64,000 nucleotides of DNA from Colletes latitarsis. Taxonomy: Eukaryota > Arthropoda > Insecta > Hymenoptera > Colletidae. A program made the translations under genes and the position numbers. Under the pieces are notes generated by a model. The model saw only the letters and a list, made by a program, of their open reading frames with translations. It searched no databases and had not been told where the DNA came from. Where the stretch lies: the NCBI RefSeq assembly GCF_051014445.1, contig NC_135136.1, positions 28,600,001 through 28,664,000 of the forward strand, written 5' to 3'. Below, in pieces: positions 48,161 through 58,710 of this stretch (position 1 is its first letter; every line of letters begins with the position of its first letter).

Positions 48161-50954
48161 GTGTCTGTATTAGTCCTTGCAGGCCTTGGTAGAACTCTTT
48201 ACCACTTTCGAATCATCTAAACCACTCTTTAGTTTATGTAACATACATAAATTCATCACCATGAACTTTACGAATCAGTACCGATGATTTTAGACCAAGA
48301 AGTCCTTGACGAAACTTAATGCAATCTCTTTGTACGATACGTTCGATAATTATGAAACGCGACTGAAAAGGCAAGGGCACTCATAAAGGTCTCTTCTAAA
48401 TGGTGAAAACTTCTGTTTCACAGTATCACAGCTGAATAGAAAGATATATCTACTGTGCGTTTGTGGGAAGTTGGCTAATGGGGTACTTCGTTTACTTCGC
48501 CTATCTCTACTCTCGTCGTATAACGCATCATCGTTTCGGCCAATAGCGACAATACTACAATGGGCATCTAGGCACCAATCAGATCCGCATTCCTTTCGTT
48601 AACCAATTTCTCGCAGGTGCACAATAAAAGGCTACTTTCCGGGCATGCATCCTAGTTTTGGATGTCTTTAAGAAACAAGGTGGTTTCTAAGCCACAGTTA
48701 CGATTCATACTGCGCACAGATGGACATAAACTACTTATAATAGGGTTTAACGAATTAAAAACGTAATTAACCTTTATTTTTAATTCTTTTCTCAGTAAAA
48801 TTACAGAGAAAGATCTATAGAATTGTTTTATAAAAAGAAAAGAAACATTCCATGAGTAGGTAACCGGTTGAAATGGTGGTTTGGATCAACTATAAACAAT
48901 ATTACTTATTGATCTATGAAAGTCTTATTTGAAAGACGCTTTAGTCTAAGACACGTTACATGAGCTACCATTGAGACTCAAATGAAATTGAGAAGTTTCC
49001 AGCTCACCTGGAGATCATCGATTTTATTCAAATATTTTCTGACGATTTTAAAGCTTTATTTAGATTTAGTTTCATTTAGTTTCATCAGCCTCTGAAGGAC
49101 TCTCGAATGTCCTATAACACGTGTAAATGCAATCCTTTTCCATTGATTCGTATTAAATTCCTCGGTCTCTTTTGAGGTTAGAAACCCATTCTGACACCAA
49201 AGTCTCACTCATAGCTTTCTGAAATCTAGCAGCAAGAAAATGGCGAACGATGGGTAAAAGTTCTGAGGGAATTTTCGATCGCTTATCAATATTGGAAGCT
49301 TCGGGGTTCGGTGCTCGATTCCGATTGAAATTACTCCCACATGTTCGTGGTTGTCCGCGGGCTCTCGGACACCTCGTGAAAGGTAATCGCAAGGAAAGAG
49401 AGCGGGAGAGGCTCCGGCGTCGCGAGCTCTATTTTTGCCCCGAAACAGTTGGCGAGATCGCTGCCACCGCCGCGATCGGTCCACCTCTACCTCCCGCTCT
49501 CTCATTCCCTGGCCGATTTGCCAATAGCTCGTTGATATGCAGAAAGCCCCATCGTTTCGAGCAGCGAGGCAAAAGGCTAGCGGGAGAGGAACGTTTCAAA
49601 ACAGGGGAACGCAACGTGTACACCGACGCCGCCGCCAGGCAATGATATATGGGAATGGCTTCTGGGATGAAAATGTGGAGATGTATCCGCTCGATTTTCT
49701 TCGCGGCGAGTGAGTGGAGAACGGGTCGACACGGCTCGCGAGTCCTTGAAGACGAACAGAAGGATTTTAAATCCTGGACTGACGCTCCTAGGAAGACCGT
49801 TCTCGCGGCGGGCGCCTAAGCATACGTTTAAATGTTATCGGATTTGTCCATCGGATCCGCCGCGGTTCGTATACGGTAGCGGCGATGAATATAATAACTC
49901 ATTCCTATTGTTGACGCAACACGCGGCGAGCGTCTGATAAACGCGGCAGGTCCGAACGCAGGGAAAAAGTGCTTGAAAAATCCGACGATTATCGCGATGC
50001 ATCGTGATTTTGCTTGCAAGGACTTCGATTTTCTTCAAACGTTGATCCACTTCGTCGTATTATTTACGAAAATGTACCGTTATAAGATCGGATAATGAAT
50101 ACTTTTTGAAAAATTCGCGATTAAAGTTTCACAAATAGCTGTAAATATCATTGAAACAAGTCATTTAGCAAATTTTATTGTGGTTCGACAGAGCCTCTTT
50201 GATTCTATCTTTGTACAATTTATCGTAACTTTCCTTACTTTGTAAGTAAGAACAAATGATAAACTCCCTATTTGAAAATCCCTCTTCTTTTGGTATCTAA
50301 ATTTTTCCCATTTCTTAAGAATGCAGTTGCACTGATCGCCCCAATTATTACTTTATACACAATTCTTTGACATGACTATCTATGATATCAGATTTCTCGT
50401 ATTATGATAGTTACTAAACAACCAATTAACAAAAAAATAGCATGCATAATGGGGCAAAAACAGTGGTAAATTGAAATGCGATTATTCAAGGAACGAAAGC
50501 ACATTCGCATCATCTATCAAAACGAATGCATGTAGTTTCATTAAATAGGACCACTTATTGCAGAAAAATAGAATATATTAATTTAAGGTTGAATTCAGGG
50601 AAATAATGAAAAAATACTATTCCGTTTAATCAAGTATTACAGACTGTATGTGTTCATCTTATAATAATTAGATTTTGTACGCAAAAGCTTATTGTGACTA
50701 TTAAATCAATTTCATTACAAGTATATTTCCATGGATATGCTTGTAATGTTATTAAGATTTTAAATTTATTTATTATGTATAGAAGTATTGTGTATTATAG
50801 AAACAAGGGGTAACATGGAATACAGAAATATAACGAGATATAGCATTATGTACTAATAATGATATTTTACATAAATGCAACACCTTACATGTCAAATAAA
50901 CACAGGTCCAAACTATAAGCTTTTGTTTTGAATTATTTCCGTTAGAAAGCAAAT
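48161..50954. other. Unique DNA with one long CpG-rich block
   Basis: 49150-50080 is CpG-rich, with frames on both strands; the longest is 49250-49645 plus, 131 codons, rich in Arg, with no recognised motif. 48161-49150 and 50080-50954 are AT-rich. Nothing else seen. Confidence 0.35.
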
Positions 50955-51825
50955 GTTTGTCATTTTGCAGTTTAAATAGCAACCAACTTCAGTTTAATTC
51001 CTGAATGTAATATCAATTGATAGCAGACACTCTATCGTACTTATTGCTACAATATTTTCGAGATTTATTTTGATTTGTATCGTACACATTGTTCCGTGCG
51101 ATTTTTAGACAGATGAAAGAAAAGACGTTCTCATAGTGCTTTTTCTCTATGATTCCACGATCGTTTACGTTTGTTATAGTCGTACACGATCCAGTTTTGG
51201 TCTCGTATCACCATTCGTCTGAGGAACGGATCGCTTTCTTCACGTTTCCTTAGTAAATCGGAGATTGAAATTCGGACCGCAAGATTTGCTTCACTCAACG
51301 CGTGCGGAACCCAAACATCAAATCGGCGGATGAAACCAGGTTTATGCAAATGGTTTTCTACGCTTGACTTCAATATATTCAAAACTTGGACAATGTTTCG
51401 TGTTGTGTAGCGAGGTTTATCGTTAACAAAACTCTTTACTTGGTCAGTATCCATTTTTTGTGGCCGGCCAGAGCGTGTTGTTTCTTTAAGAGACAAAAAT
51501 AAAATCTCCAGCACGAAATCCTGTGAACCGCTTTTGGTATACGTGTTCTTTAATTGCATCACTTTCGTACACATTACACAGCTTGTTGCACGTTTGGGTG
51601 CGTTCTTTCCTTTTTTAACATAATAATGTACGATGTGATGAAAATGCTCTTTCAAGTCGTCCATTTTTGGAACAATGTGTACGATACAAATCAAAACTTT
51701 TGAAAATATTGTAGCAATAAGTAGGGTAGACTGTCTGCTATTAATTAATATCGCACACTCAAGAATTAAAATGAAGTTGGTTGCTATTTAGACTGCAAAA
51801 TGACAAATGACCTTATATTTAACAT
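50955..51825 (-). mobile_element. mariner with long inverted repeats, truncated
   Basis: About 160-170 bases at each side are inverted copies: TTGTCATTTTGCAGTTTAAA (left) with TGCAAAATGACAA (right), GCAACCAACTTCA with its complement, and TACTTATTGCTACAATATTT followed by TTTGTATCGTACACATTGTT on the inner edge. They flank the transposase remnant read on the minus strand. The extreme tips and TA duplication could not be fixed. Long arms like these are unusual for mariner, whose TIRs are normally about 30 bases, so this may be a long-TIR derivative. Confidence 0.75.
51131..51694 (-). pseudogene. mariner transposase remnant, N-terminal half
   Basis: The frame from 51694 to 51131 gives MDDLKEHFHHIVHYYVKKGK at the start. 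An alternative frame then reads VYESDAIKEHVYQKRFTGFR and AGDF, the second helix of the first helix-turn-helix, before the original frame resumes with TTRSGRPQKMD (GRP linker), DKPRYTTRNIVQVL, VENHLHKPGFIRRFDVWVPH, LSEANLAVRISISDLLRK, SDPFLRRMVIRDQNWIVYDY and KRKRSW. Two compensating indels therefore hide an otherwise continuous gene. The first catalytic Asp survives in IRDQNW (normally GDEKW). The gene ends after about 187 residues; the second and third catalytic Asp are gone. WVPH and NPKRKRSW-like motifs place it in the mariner family. Confidence 0.88.
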
Positions 51826-52984
51826 TTGCAATAAATTTTTGCATTTTAATTAATATGAATACATAAATATCTCGAAAAATATTCAGTATTTGATGCTATA
51901 ACGGTACATTTTCGTAAATAAAATGGTGAGATCTATGAGTGTTCAAAATTTCAACAAAATCGGTGATCCGAAGGTCTTGCACTCCCCATGTTAGTTCGGG
52001 ATTAATTTTCTAATATCTCACACGTGCAATATTTGCACGGGTTCCACAACTATCTAATTATACTCCAACAAAAAGGTATTTGCTCGTTACGTCATGTATT
52101 CCCGTTTGGTTTCCAATTTGATTCTTGAAAACGTGTCCCGCCGTGCTCTTTCAACGAATTATTCCCGAAAAGAAATTACTGGAGTGAATTACACTTATGC
52201 TAACTGATGGTAGAATTGAGAATGATTCTACAAGAAAAAGTGAGACGAAACAAAACATTAACATTCTTTCATACAAGGCTTGCTTTTCGAGAAGATCACT
52301 CATGCTGATCTAAATTTGATTATTAAATGAACAACTGTTAGGAACATTGCCCATTCTGTTGAATACATTGGCAGCAATAAATAAATAGTGACTTTTCATA
52401 ACGTGAAAAGTAAATTAGTAGAACTGTTGTAATGCAATTCGTGGTATTCGGAATGTTTATGAACACAAATCTGAATCGAAACAGTAACATACATACATCG
52501 AGATCAGAGCTAGGAACATTTTGAATTAAATTGGTAGACTTATTGCATTAATTCGTTGCATGATTTTGACAAGTAAAGGAAATGGTCGGTGAGCAACAAG
52601 CAAGATTGAAGGTATAAGCTGTATAGAGCTACCATTTATTAAATCATGACTTTTCAGTTCTTATATATTACAATTATCGAGGTTCTACTGTAGTCATAAT
52701 TCAAATTATTAACTTGCTCTTTATACACACGAGAACATTGAATTCGACACAAGGCGTAAAATCTTCCAATTGACGAAACTAACTAGAGTGTGGTATTTTT
52801 AATATCATTCCACCAAACAAAAGCACCATAGATGTGACCTCGTGACAGATTCAATGGCTCTCAGTACACAGACTAATTAATCAGCCGTTCACCTGCCCTA
52901 ACATTTCCTATTCCTACTACAAATCCAAGGAATAAAATCGCATCAAGTATTTTAAATTGCATTTTTTAGATCGTACGTTAACTT
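51826..52984. other. AT-rich unique DNA
   Basis: No open frame of note and no repeat recognised. Confidence 0.35.
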
Positions 52985-53285
52985 TTTCTATTTTCATTCC
53001 TTTCGTATACGCTTTATTTTCCATGTCTTTTTCCGCTCTCCCAGCCATGTTTCTTTCGGTATCAAAGGGTACATCCCTCGTAAATAAATCAAACGAAATT
53101 AAATTAAAATGCTCACCGCCATACGCGACTCGTAACGTTGTCTATTTTCATTCCCCTCGTGTACTCTGCGCTTTGTTTTCCTTTACTTTTCCCGGTTCTC
53201 TCGGCCGTATTTCTTTTGATATCAAAGGGCTTATCCAACACAAATAATTGAAATAAAATAAAATTAAAACGACAGAGCACTTTAC
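52985..53285. repeat. Diverged tandem duplication, period about 155 bases
   Basis: CTATTTTCATTCCTTTCGT, then GGTATCAAAGGGTACATCC and AAATTAAATTAAAATGCTCA in 52987-53120, are matched in 53140-53275 by CTATTTTCATTCCCCTCGT, GATATCAAAGGGCTTATCC and AAATAAAATTAAAACGACAG. Roughly three quarters of the bases agree by eye. Short frames that cross it are by-products. Confidence 0.75.
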
Positions 53286-54010
53286 CTGAATTACAGCCAA
53301 CGTAAAAGCACCAGGAGGAACTGTTAAGGCGCGGAAGAGGAACGAGGCTCGCACGCGTTTTTTTCGCAGTTTCTATTTGCATCTGCAACGTGCCCGTGGC
53401 TGCCTCGCGGCCGGTCGATCCAATTTCGCAACCCCGAAGAACACTTTTGCTCCATTGATTTCATTCGCGGCTCGTACCGGCGGCCCGCCAGCAGAGATTG
53501 GTACTTTCAAATCGAGTCTCCGTGAGAATTCACAGAATGCCCCTACCGGACACCTAGCCGCGATGCTTTACACTATTCGGGTAAACTTTTGATCGGGCAT
53601 CGCTCGTGAATATGCATAAGGCGGTTTGCGTGCACTTCGGGCCCGAGGACAGCGCCGTTTCGCAATCCTCGAATGTGTCTTTTCGATTGGAAACCTCCGC
53701 GAATGACCGACTGCAAAACGATTCGGATTTTAACGACCGATATATCAATATTTCGACATCGACTGTCTGTCGACGACGCGTGATTTTGAATCGAAAATTC
53801 GTCGACTCCCGAGGAAATTTATAGCCGGGAAATTTAACGGTTGAGACGTAGGGTTTTATTTAAGGTGAATTTATAGTACTGTAACGATACGGCAATAACA
53901 AAATTGTTGTTCGCCTCTGGAATCGGGACGTATGCTTATCAACGAGTATAAAGAAATTTTAGAATATTTAAACGTCGATGTCTAAACATTTTTATACAAA
54001 ATTTTGTTGA
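53286..54010. other. CpG-rich unique block
   Basis: 53330-53830 is CpG-rich, with small unrecognised frames on both strands. It turns AT-rich after about 53840. Confidence 0.35.
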
Positions 54011-55575
54011 ATGTTAAAACTTCGACATTGTCTGATCATTTCTGCTCTTTTAAATTGTGGAGATGACAGCAGCGAAGAAAGTTTTGTGTCATATATTGAA
54101 ATAAGTTATAGTAAAAGTAATATTTTTCTAGATATCCTGTAAATAGAATATTATGAGTCGAAACCATTACTGTAGACTGTAATTAAAAACTTTAATGTTA
54201 TCTGATCGTTTTTTGTTCTTTCTTTAAATTATAGAAGTGACAGGAACGAAGAAAGTTTTGTGTCATGCAGGGTGTTTGACCATCCCTGGGAAAAATTTTA
54301 ATGGGAGATTCTAGAGACAAAAATAAGACGAAAATCAAGAATATCAATATCTTAACTGAGGCTTCATTAAAAAGTTATTAAAAAATTAAATTAAAACATT
54401 TCAAATCATTCCGAAAAAAATATTTTTGGTTGGGGGGGGGGGGTCAATTATAATCATTTTCGGTGAATAGACATACTCCAGAAATCCTACCCATTTTCTA
54501 GAAAAAAATTCGAGAAGGTGTGAAATTTTTCGACAAAATTAAAAAATTTCAAATCGTTCTAAAAAAATTATTTTTAGATGCAGGGGTCAATTACAATCAT
54601 TTTTGGTCATTACACATACCCCCGAAATCCTACGAATTTTCGAGAAAAAAATTCCTGACTAAAAATCTAATGTGAGACCCCCGAAATTTCATGCAAATCT
54701 ATAAAATGTCATAACTTCTGAACGGATTGGACGATTTTAATGTTTAAAAAAGCAAACTACACGTATTTTAATGCAGAATATGTAGAAATCGCAAAAATAT
54801 TCGGAAAGTTGATCCTTAACCCCGCAAAATAAGGAAAACCACATAAAAATGGTCCAATTTTCAAACAGCCACAACTTCTACAATAGTGAATATATTTCAA
54901 TGAAACTTTTTTCTGAAGTAGAGCTCATGGGTACCAACAAAAAAGTATTAAACAACTTTTCTGTACAGTGTCAACCAAATTTATTAAAAATGAAAAACTA
55001 ATTTTTAGGAAAAATCGACAGGGGGTAGGTGTCTAAATTTTTCGGTGAAATTGAAAAGTTTCAAATCGTTCTGGAAAAATTATTTTTGGTTGCGGGGGTC
55101 CATTACAATCATTCTTAGTCATTAGACATACCCTCGAAATCCTACCCACTTTCTAGAAAAAAATTCGAGAATGTGTGAAGTTTTTCGACAAAATTAAAAA
55201 ATTTCAAATCGTTCTGAAAAAATTATTTTCGTTTGCGAGGGTTAATCACAATAATTTTAGGTCATTACGCGTACCCTCGAAATCCCATCCACTTTCGAGA
55301 AAAAAATTCGGGAATGTGTGAAGTTTTTCGACAAAATTAAAAATTTTCAAATCGTTCTGGAAAAATTATTTTCGGTTGCGGGGGTCAATTACAATAACTT
55401 TTGGTGAATAGACCTACCCCCGAAATTCTACCCACTTTCTAGAAAATAGTTCAGTACGGGCGGAACTTTAAACGTTAATAATTTTTTAACGAAGCCTTCA
55501 TCAACAAATTAGTATTCTTGAGTAACTACTCTAGAATATTCTGAGTCGAAACCATTACTGGAGACTGTGAGTACT
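54011..55575. repeat. 170-base tandem duplication interrupted by a family A copy
   Basis: TCTGATCATTTCTGCTCTTT at 54031 recurs as TCTGATCGTTTTTTGTTCTT at 54201, and GAAGAAAGTTTTGTGTCAT occurs in both. Unit 1 continues to AGAATATTATGAGTCGAAAC (about 54147). The matching part of unit 2 (AGAATATTCTGAGTCGAAAC) lies at about 55533, beyond the insertion 54266-55520. Roughly 50 bases of unit 2 and the outer right TIR of the inserted element are missing at the 3' junction, which suggests a deletion there after insertion. Confidence 0.8.
54266..55520 (+). mobile_element. Family A element, copy A8, five modules plus centre, right tip lost
   Basis: It starts TGCAGGGTGTTTGACCATCC (54266). Two modules precede the centre (54660-55030) and three follow, the highest number in the window. 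The right TIR stops after AATTAGTATTCTTGAG, so about 75 terminal bases are missing. A 12-G run at 54432-54443 replaces the usual TTGCGGGGGTC of the module, probably replication slippage. Confidence 0.87.
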
Positions 55576-56015
55576 TATCCTGGAGCCCGCCTACAATTTC
55601 TCGATTGAAACAAGAAGCAGTCACGTGTAACTGGCGGCTCTCGATCAATACGATTATCAGCAAGAAAGTTTTAAAAGCTACGACGGTGGACGCGGTGTGA
55701 CGCAACAGTGCGGCGAAGAGACTCACCCGCTTCGAGCCGCGGTACTAACCTCGACTATTATGCAAATTAATGTTAATTAAAATCAAACAGACATCCTCCA
55801 CGCTCTCGGCGGTCTCGAGACTCGGTTGGTGTGCTCGCGCGCGAGCGAACGAGTTGTACGGAGTGACTTCGGGACAACCATTGGCCGTCGTCGAGAGCAA
55901 ACGTCCGCTGTCGTCTTAATTTGTTCGAACAATAGTCAGAAATTCCAAAAAGATCACCAAATGTGTGTTTTCGAACTCTGAATTCCACCTCTTTAGATTC
56001 TTCGCTTTGCCTCCT
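55521..56015. other. CpG-rich unique block
   Basis: After the end of the tandem unit (55575) the block is CpG-rich. Minus frames at 55526-55726 and 55773-55988 are unrecognised. Confidence 0.3.
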
Positions 56016-56202
56016 TCACGCGTCGACTGTCAGACCAAATCTTTCAAATTATCCACGAAAACGAAACTTTGTTTTCAAACAATTGGAAATTGCTTATAAT
56101 TTGGCATTCTACTTATTTTTACAGCCTCTTTAAAATTTAATCTTGAGAATTAATGAGCTCCTTAGTGAAAATATGTGGATAACCTGGCAGCCAACGAGTT
56201 AA
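56016..56202. mobile_element. Family B piggyBac-type MITE, copy 5, diverged
   Basis: Opposite in direction to copy 3. The left reads CACGCGTCGACTGTCAGACC and the right CTGGCAGCCAACGAG then TTAA (56199-56202). The interior CTTGAGAATTAATG is shared with the complement of copy 3. The left TTAA is lost. Confidence 0.65.
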
Positions 56203-56675
56203 TAGGAAATGAATAAACAAAATTTTACTTTTTTTTAGTGCATTGCTACTAGTTAGTCACAATTCAAATGCAATTTTTCTATTTCATATCCTCGTGTACA
56301 ACTATTTACTGTTCTAATCTTTTGCTATTTTGCATTTACAACAATATTCTGATGGCATAGAAAGAACGTGCTCGATTATGTTACTTTGAATATTAATATT
56401 ATTTTGAATACATCAATGACACTTTTAAATCGATCGTAATATAGTTATTTTACATAAATAATTAAATACGTATTTACAGGTGAACTCGAACTACATCGAT
56501 TAATGTATACAAAAATACATGACTCGGTTTAAAAAAACGTATTTAATTTTCACACGTACTTTACGTTAACAAAAAAAAATACTACTTCATAAATAGAAGT
56601 AACAGAGTTGTAATAGACAATATTCGGTAAAAATAAATGGAAAGAATTAGTGTACAAATAATGGGAGTAACTGTA
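56203..56675. other. AT-rich spacer
   Basis: Nothing recognised. Confidence 0.35.
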
Positions 56676-57720
56676 TACAGAGTGTTCGGCCACCCCTGGG
56701 AAAAATTTTAATGGGAGATTCTAGAGGCCAAAATAAGACGAAAATCAAGAATACCAATTTGTTGATGGTGGCTTCGTTAAGAAGTTATTAACGTTTAAAG
56801 TTCCACCAATACTGAATTTTTTTCTCGAAAGTGGGTAAGATTTCGGGGATATGTCTATTCACCGAAAATGATTATAATTGACCCCCGCAACGGGAAATAA
56901 TTTTTCCAGAACGATTTGAAACTTTTCAATTTCACCGAAAAATTTAGGCAGCTACTCCCTGTCGATTTTTCTTAAAAATTCCTTTTTCATTTTTAGTAAT
57001 TTTGTTTGACGCCCTACAGAAAAGTTGTCTAATACTTTTAGGTAGGTACCCATAACCTCTACTTCAGAAAAAAGTTTCATTGAAATATATTCACAATTGT
57101 AGGAGTTGTGGCTGTTTGAAAATTGGATCATTTTTATGGGGTTTTCCTCATTTTGCGGGATCAAGAAGCAACTTTTCGAATATTTTTAGAATTTCTACAT
57201 ATTCTACACAAAAATACACGGCGTTTGGCTTTTTGAACATTAAAATCGTCCAATCCGTTCAGAAGTTATGGTGTTTTAAAGATTCGCATGAAAATTCGGG
57301 CAGACATTTCTGGCCAGAAATGATATTTTCGGTAAGGAATTTTTTTCTCGAAAATGGTTAGGATTTTGAGGGTATGTCTATTGACCAAAAATTATTATAA
57401 TTGGTCCCTGCAATCAAAAATAATTTTTTTAGAACGATTTAAAATTTTTTAATTTCGTCGAAAAATTTGTCCACTTACTGGAATTTTTTTCTCGAAAGTG
57501 CGCAGAATTTCGAATGTATGTCTATTCATCAAAAATGATTGTAATTGACCCCCGCAACCGAAAATAATTTTTCCAAAACGATTTGAAATTTTTTAATTTA
57601 ATTGTTAATAACTTTTTAACAAAGCCTCCATCAACAAATTGGTATTCTTGATTTTCGTCTTATTTTGGCCTTTAGAATCTCCCATTAAAATTTTTCCCAG
57701 GGTGGCCGAAGACGCTCTAT
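56676..57720 (-). mobile_element. Family A element, copy A9, reverse, three modules plus centre
   Basis: It starts TACAGAGTGTTCGGCCACCC, followed by the reverse form of the internal order (GTTCCACCAATACTGAA edge, one module, centre 56945-57330, two modules), and ends CAGGGTGGCCGAAGACGCTC. It adjoins copy A10 with only a few bases (TTTATA) between, in head-to-head arrangement. Confidence 0.87.
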
Positions 57721-57725
57721 TTATA

Positions 57726-58710
57726 TACAGGGTGTTCGGCCACCCCTGGGAAAAACTTTAATGGGGGATTCTAGAGACCAAAATAAGATGAAAATCAAGA
57801 ATATCAATTTCTTGACTAAGGCTTCGTTAAAAAGTTATTAAAAATTTAAATTATAAAATTTCAAATTATTCTGAAAAAATTATTTTTGGTTGCAGGGCTC
57901 AATTACAACCATTTTTTGTGAATATATATACCCCTGAAATCCTATCCACTTCAGAGAAAAAAATTCGAGTAGGTACTGAAATTTTTAGACGAAATTAAAA
58001 AATTTCAAATCATACTAAAAAAATTATATTTAGTTAGAGGGGTCAATTACAAGCATTTTTGGTGAATAGACATACCCCAAAATCCTACGCATTTTGGAGA
58101 AAAAAAATTCTTTACCGAAAATCTAATGCGAGACCAGAGAAATGCTTTCCTGAAATTTCATGCGAATCTTTAAAATGCCATAACTCCTGAAGGGATTGGA
58201 GGATTTTAATTTTTCAAAATGCAAACAACGCGTATTTTAGTGGAAAGTATGTAGAAATTCTAACAATATTGAAAAAGTTGTTCCTTGACCTCTTAAAGTT
58301 AGAAAAACCCCATAAAAATGGTCCAATTTTCAAACAGCCACAACTCCTGCAATAGTGAATATATTTCAATGAAATTTTATGAAAGTTATTAACTTTAAAC
58401 GTTAACTTTTTGCAAACAACGCGTATTTTGGTCAAGAATGTGTACAAACTCTAACAATATTGAAAAAGTTGTTCCTTGACCCCTTAAAGTTAGAAAAACC
58501 CCATAAAAATGGTCCAATTTTCAAACAGCCATAACTCCTGCAATAGTGAATACATTTCAATGAAATTTTATGAGAGTTATTAACTTTAAACGTTAATAAC
58601 TTTTTAACGAAGCCTCCATTAACAAATTAGTATTCTTGATTTTCGTCTTATTTTAACCTCTAGAATCTCCCATTAAAATTTTTTCCCAGGGGTAACCGAA
58701 CACCCTGTAT
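57726..58710 (+). mobile_element. Family A element, copy A10, two modules, duplicated centre
   Basis: It runs from TACAGGGTGTTCGGCCACCC to GGGTAACCGAACACCCTGTA. Two modules lie on the left. The centre contains a 191-base tandem duplication (GCAAACAACGCGTATTTT at 58221 and 58412). After it the element passes directly to the right TIR with no module and without the usual GGCGGAAC edge. The duplicated units differ at few positions. Confidence 0.88.

Noticed and set aside
54432..54443. 12-G run as a possible G-quadruplex signal
   Set aside because: It replaces the GGGGG of a family A module and is best explained by slippage; a single homopolymer gives no specific site.
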